Source: Pseudomonas sp. 5P_3.1_Bac2 | GTDB lineage: Bacteria; Pseudomonadota; Gammaproteobacteria; Pseudomonadales; Pseudomonadaceae | Assembly: GCF_025465995.1 (NCBI RefSeq) | Contig: NZ_JANLNY010000004.1 | Coordinates: 558,001-622,000, forward strand | DNA: 64,000 nucleotides | Direction of reading: 5' to 3' | Shown: positions 62,266-64,000 of the stretch, piece after piece | Layout of the letters: every line of letters begins with the position of its first letter | Numbering within the stretch: position 1 is the first letter of the stretch | Translations under genes and position numbers: made by a program | The notes under the pieces: generated by a model | What the model saw: the letters and a program-made list of their open reading frames with translations, nothing else | Database searches by the model: none | Told to the model about the DNA's origin: nothing

Positions 62266-64000
62266 ATGTTCAAGCAACTTGAAACCAATGAGAGAATATC
62301 TGTGATGTTGGTCGCTGTAGTCATAGCGGCTTTAGCATTATTTCTTTGTCTCAGCTTGAAAGAGGATCAGGCTTACTCCGACTTCATTGTCGGTAATTTA
62401 ACGTGGTATGCCGGAACGAAGTTGCAAGATATCGTTGTTGCCCCTGTTTTTGTTATCGTGTTTTTTTGCGTGCTGCTATTTTTTTCGAGTCTAATTAAAT
62501 GGCAGAAAAGACTATTCGGCATCGGACCGGCAGCGGAGCTCTCAAGTCAGTTAATTTGGTGGTCGCTTCCCTCTATTGCTGCAATTTCTTCTTTGATTCT
62601 CGGCGCGCCGCTAGACGAAAGAATATTGCAATTTTCGGTGTTTGGGATTGGATTTATTGCTATTGCAGCCATAGCTAGCGCAATTAAGAGTTTTGAAATT
62701 GACCCTCGTGTATTTAGTCTTGTTGCGCTCAGTATTATATTGTTGTCGCTTGTAAATTTAGAGATTTCGCTGGTTATAGGCCGGGCGCCAATTTCGATGT
62801 TTGGGCATTTAGATCTATCAAACTATGCCGGGCCATTTTATTCGATTGCCTTGTTTGGTTGGTTTGCAGGTCTGTTGTATGTTTTTTTTAAACCTGATTT
62901 TTTTGCACGAAAAATGTCCTGGCTGCTTCTGGCCAGTCAGTTGGGGATTACTGTATTTTATTTGACATTGTACCCTGCCCATCTGCGACAGCCGGATGCC
63001 TCCTTGTCAAATTACGAAACTACGGTCTGGTTGAAAGTTCTGGTAATTGGGATGGTTGTATGGGGTATTGTTGACGTGGTTCGGCGCTTTCGGATTTATT
63101 CAGCGTCAAAAGATTTTTCAAAAATTTTATCCCCTATAGCCTTTTTCGGTTTATTGATCGGATTGAAAGCGGGAGTTACAACTTCTCCTAGCATAAATCC
63201 AGATGACTATCATTTTGGCGAAATTATCCTCGGTTGGTGGTCCTATCTTCAAGGTGTGATTCCCTATGTAGGTTATATGCCGGCGCACGGGATAATGGGC
63301 GATGACTTTACTCAGCTTTTATCTTTCTTATTCTATGATGGCTCGGCTGGCAGCATGGCAGAGGCTGGGCGTCTTAGTTTTGCAATTTTAGCTTTTGTTG
63401 CTTTCCTTTCCATCTTTTACTTTTCATCCAGCATTGGCTTAGGCTTCGTATCGATCTTTTTCCTAGTCGGGACTTTTAATTGGTTATTCCTAACGCCATT
63501 TCTGTGTCTATGGCTGAGTCGTAGGTTACTTAAGCGTCCTGCGCAATGGTTTTTCGCTTGGGCTATCACCGCACCTATCGTTATATTGGGATTGCCTGCA
63601 CAAGGGCTGTTGCTTGTGGTGGCCTCTGGCATTGTCGCGGCCTACTACGCTTGGCAAATGTGGCGAAAACCTGAGGAGAGAAAATTCACCGGAACTTTAA
63701 TCGCTGTTGCTGTACTCGTCGTACTTGGATTTGCCTCTCCGCTTGGGTCGATGCTGCTCGGGGCTGTCCGCTATGTGTTGGAAAATGGACCTTTGAATCA
63801 GGTTGCCTACGGCGTTCCATGGAGCATGAGTTGGAGTTATACGGGAAAGAGTGGCTTCATTTTTGAGGCTCTTCGTATGTCCTGGATCGCCGTTCCCCTC
63901 GGCTGTTTACTGTTTATTCTTAACTGGAGCAAAGATTGTAATCGACGTATACAAACACTTTTCCCCTTACTTGTTGTTCTGCTGTTCACCTTATTATTGA
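62266..64000 (+). CDS. Large polytopic membrane protein, partial (GT-C-like)
   Basis: An uninterrupted frame from ATG 62266 (MFKQLETNERIS) runs to the window end: 578 codons, no stop. At least twelve strongly hydrophobic segments are seen. An outer-face loop has NPDDYHFGEIILGWWSYLQG and then IPYVGYMPAHG, with Asp313, Asp314, His316 and Glu319. An acidic Asp/His/Glu loop followed by a Tyr-Gly-rich stretch resembles the active-site loop of GT-C transferases that use polyprenyl-linked sugars, but I cannot name the family. The gene is clearly AT-richer than the core genes. It starts 16 bases after the GT2 stop, with no strong ribosome site. Confidence 0.7.
   Translation, partial: MFKQLETNERISVMLVAVVIAALALFLCLSLKEDQAYSDFIVGNLTWYAGTKLQDIVVAPVFVIVFFCVLLFFSSLIKWQKRLFGIGPAAELSSQLIWWSLPSIAAISSLILGAPLDERILQFSVFGIGFIAIAAIASAIKSFEIDPRVFSLVALSIILLSLVNLEISLVIGRAPISMFGHLDLSNYAGPFYSIALFGWFAGLLYVFFKPDFFARKMSWLLLASQLGITVFYLTLYPAHLRQPDASLSNYETTVWLKVLVIGMVVWGIVDVVRRFRIYSASKDFSKILSPIAFFGLLIGLKAGVTTSPSINPDDYHFGEIILGWWSYLQGVIPYVGYMPAHGIMGDDFTQLLSFLFYDGSAGSMAEAGRLSFAILAFVAFLSIFYFSSSIGLGFVSIFFLVGTFNWLFLTPFLCLWLSRRLLKRPAQWFFAWAITAPIVILGLPAQGLLLVVASGIVAAYYAWQMWRKPEERKFTGTLIAVAVLVVLGFASPLGSMLLGAVRYVLENGPLNQVAYGVPWSMSWSYTGKSGFIFEALRMSWIAVPLGCLLFILNWSKDCNRRIQTLFPLLVVLLFTLLL

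Noticed and set aside
1-64000. CRISPR arrays, insertion sequences, prophage, rRNA genes
   Set aside because: No regularly spaced repeats, transposase or phage genes, or rRNA sequences were seen.

Overview
The window is a piece of a Pseudomonas-type chromosome (Gammaproteobacteria). The evidence is the ordered run rraA, cmaX, cfrX, cmpX, sigX, oprF, the OprI lipoprotein, the AcnD/PrpF form of the methylcitrate cycle, and the block acnB, usp, miaE, lpxH, ppiB, glnS, cysS, folD, tRNAs, tig, clpPX, lon, hupB, ppiD. From memory, much of this order matches P. aeruginosa. Identities rest on sequence motifs and recalled family knowledge; no database search was possible.

Layout. 1-9.7 kb: end of rlmL, mnmC, greB, an MFS transporter, a YbbA/YbbP-type ABC system head-to-head with tesA, and a periplasmic L,D-transpeptidase. 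9.7-17.1 kb: oprI, a small GNAT protein, cysH, thrH, pabB and a compact three-gene membrane operon (ATP-grasp ligase, inactive transglutaminase, retropepsin-like protease). 17.4-24.2 kb: the propionate operon (GntR regulator, prpB, prpC, acnD, prpF), with two GTCGAC-centred palindromes around the regulator start. 24.2-28.2 kb: a LysE exporter and ppsR, divergent from ppsA. 28.3-33.8 kb: hydrolase, rraA and the cmaX-cfrX-cmpX-sigX-oprF envelope-stress block. 33.8-36.6 kb: small or poorly known genes, including a LexA-type SOS box between two unknown genes, then alaC. 36.9-47.7 kb: acnB with an unusual upstream inverted repeat, a DUF1289 protein, an Anr-boxed universal stress protein, miaE, lpxH-ppiB, glnS, cysS and folD. 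48.0-48.3 kb: tRNA-Arg, tRNA-His and tRNA-Leu. 48.4-56.9 kb: the protein quality-control block tig, clpP, clpX, lon, hupB, ppiD.

57.2-64.0 kb (end of window): seven tightly packed same-strand genes that look like accessory cell-surface glycan chemistry: a membrane-anchored GT2, a FAD oxidoreductase, a short-chain epimerase/reductase, a TIM-barrel sugar isomerase, a small SMR/ArnE-like transporter, a second DPM1-like GT2, and a large AT-rich polytopic protein cut by the window end. The FAD gene holds a run of ten G. Losing or gaining one G would truncate the protein at once, so this is a candidate phase-variation switch. The cluster is the most interesting and least explained part of the window.
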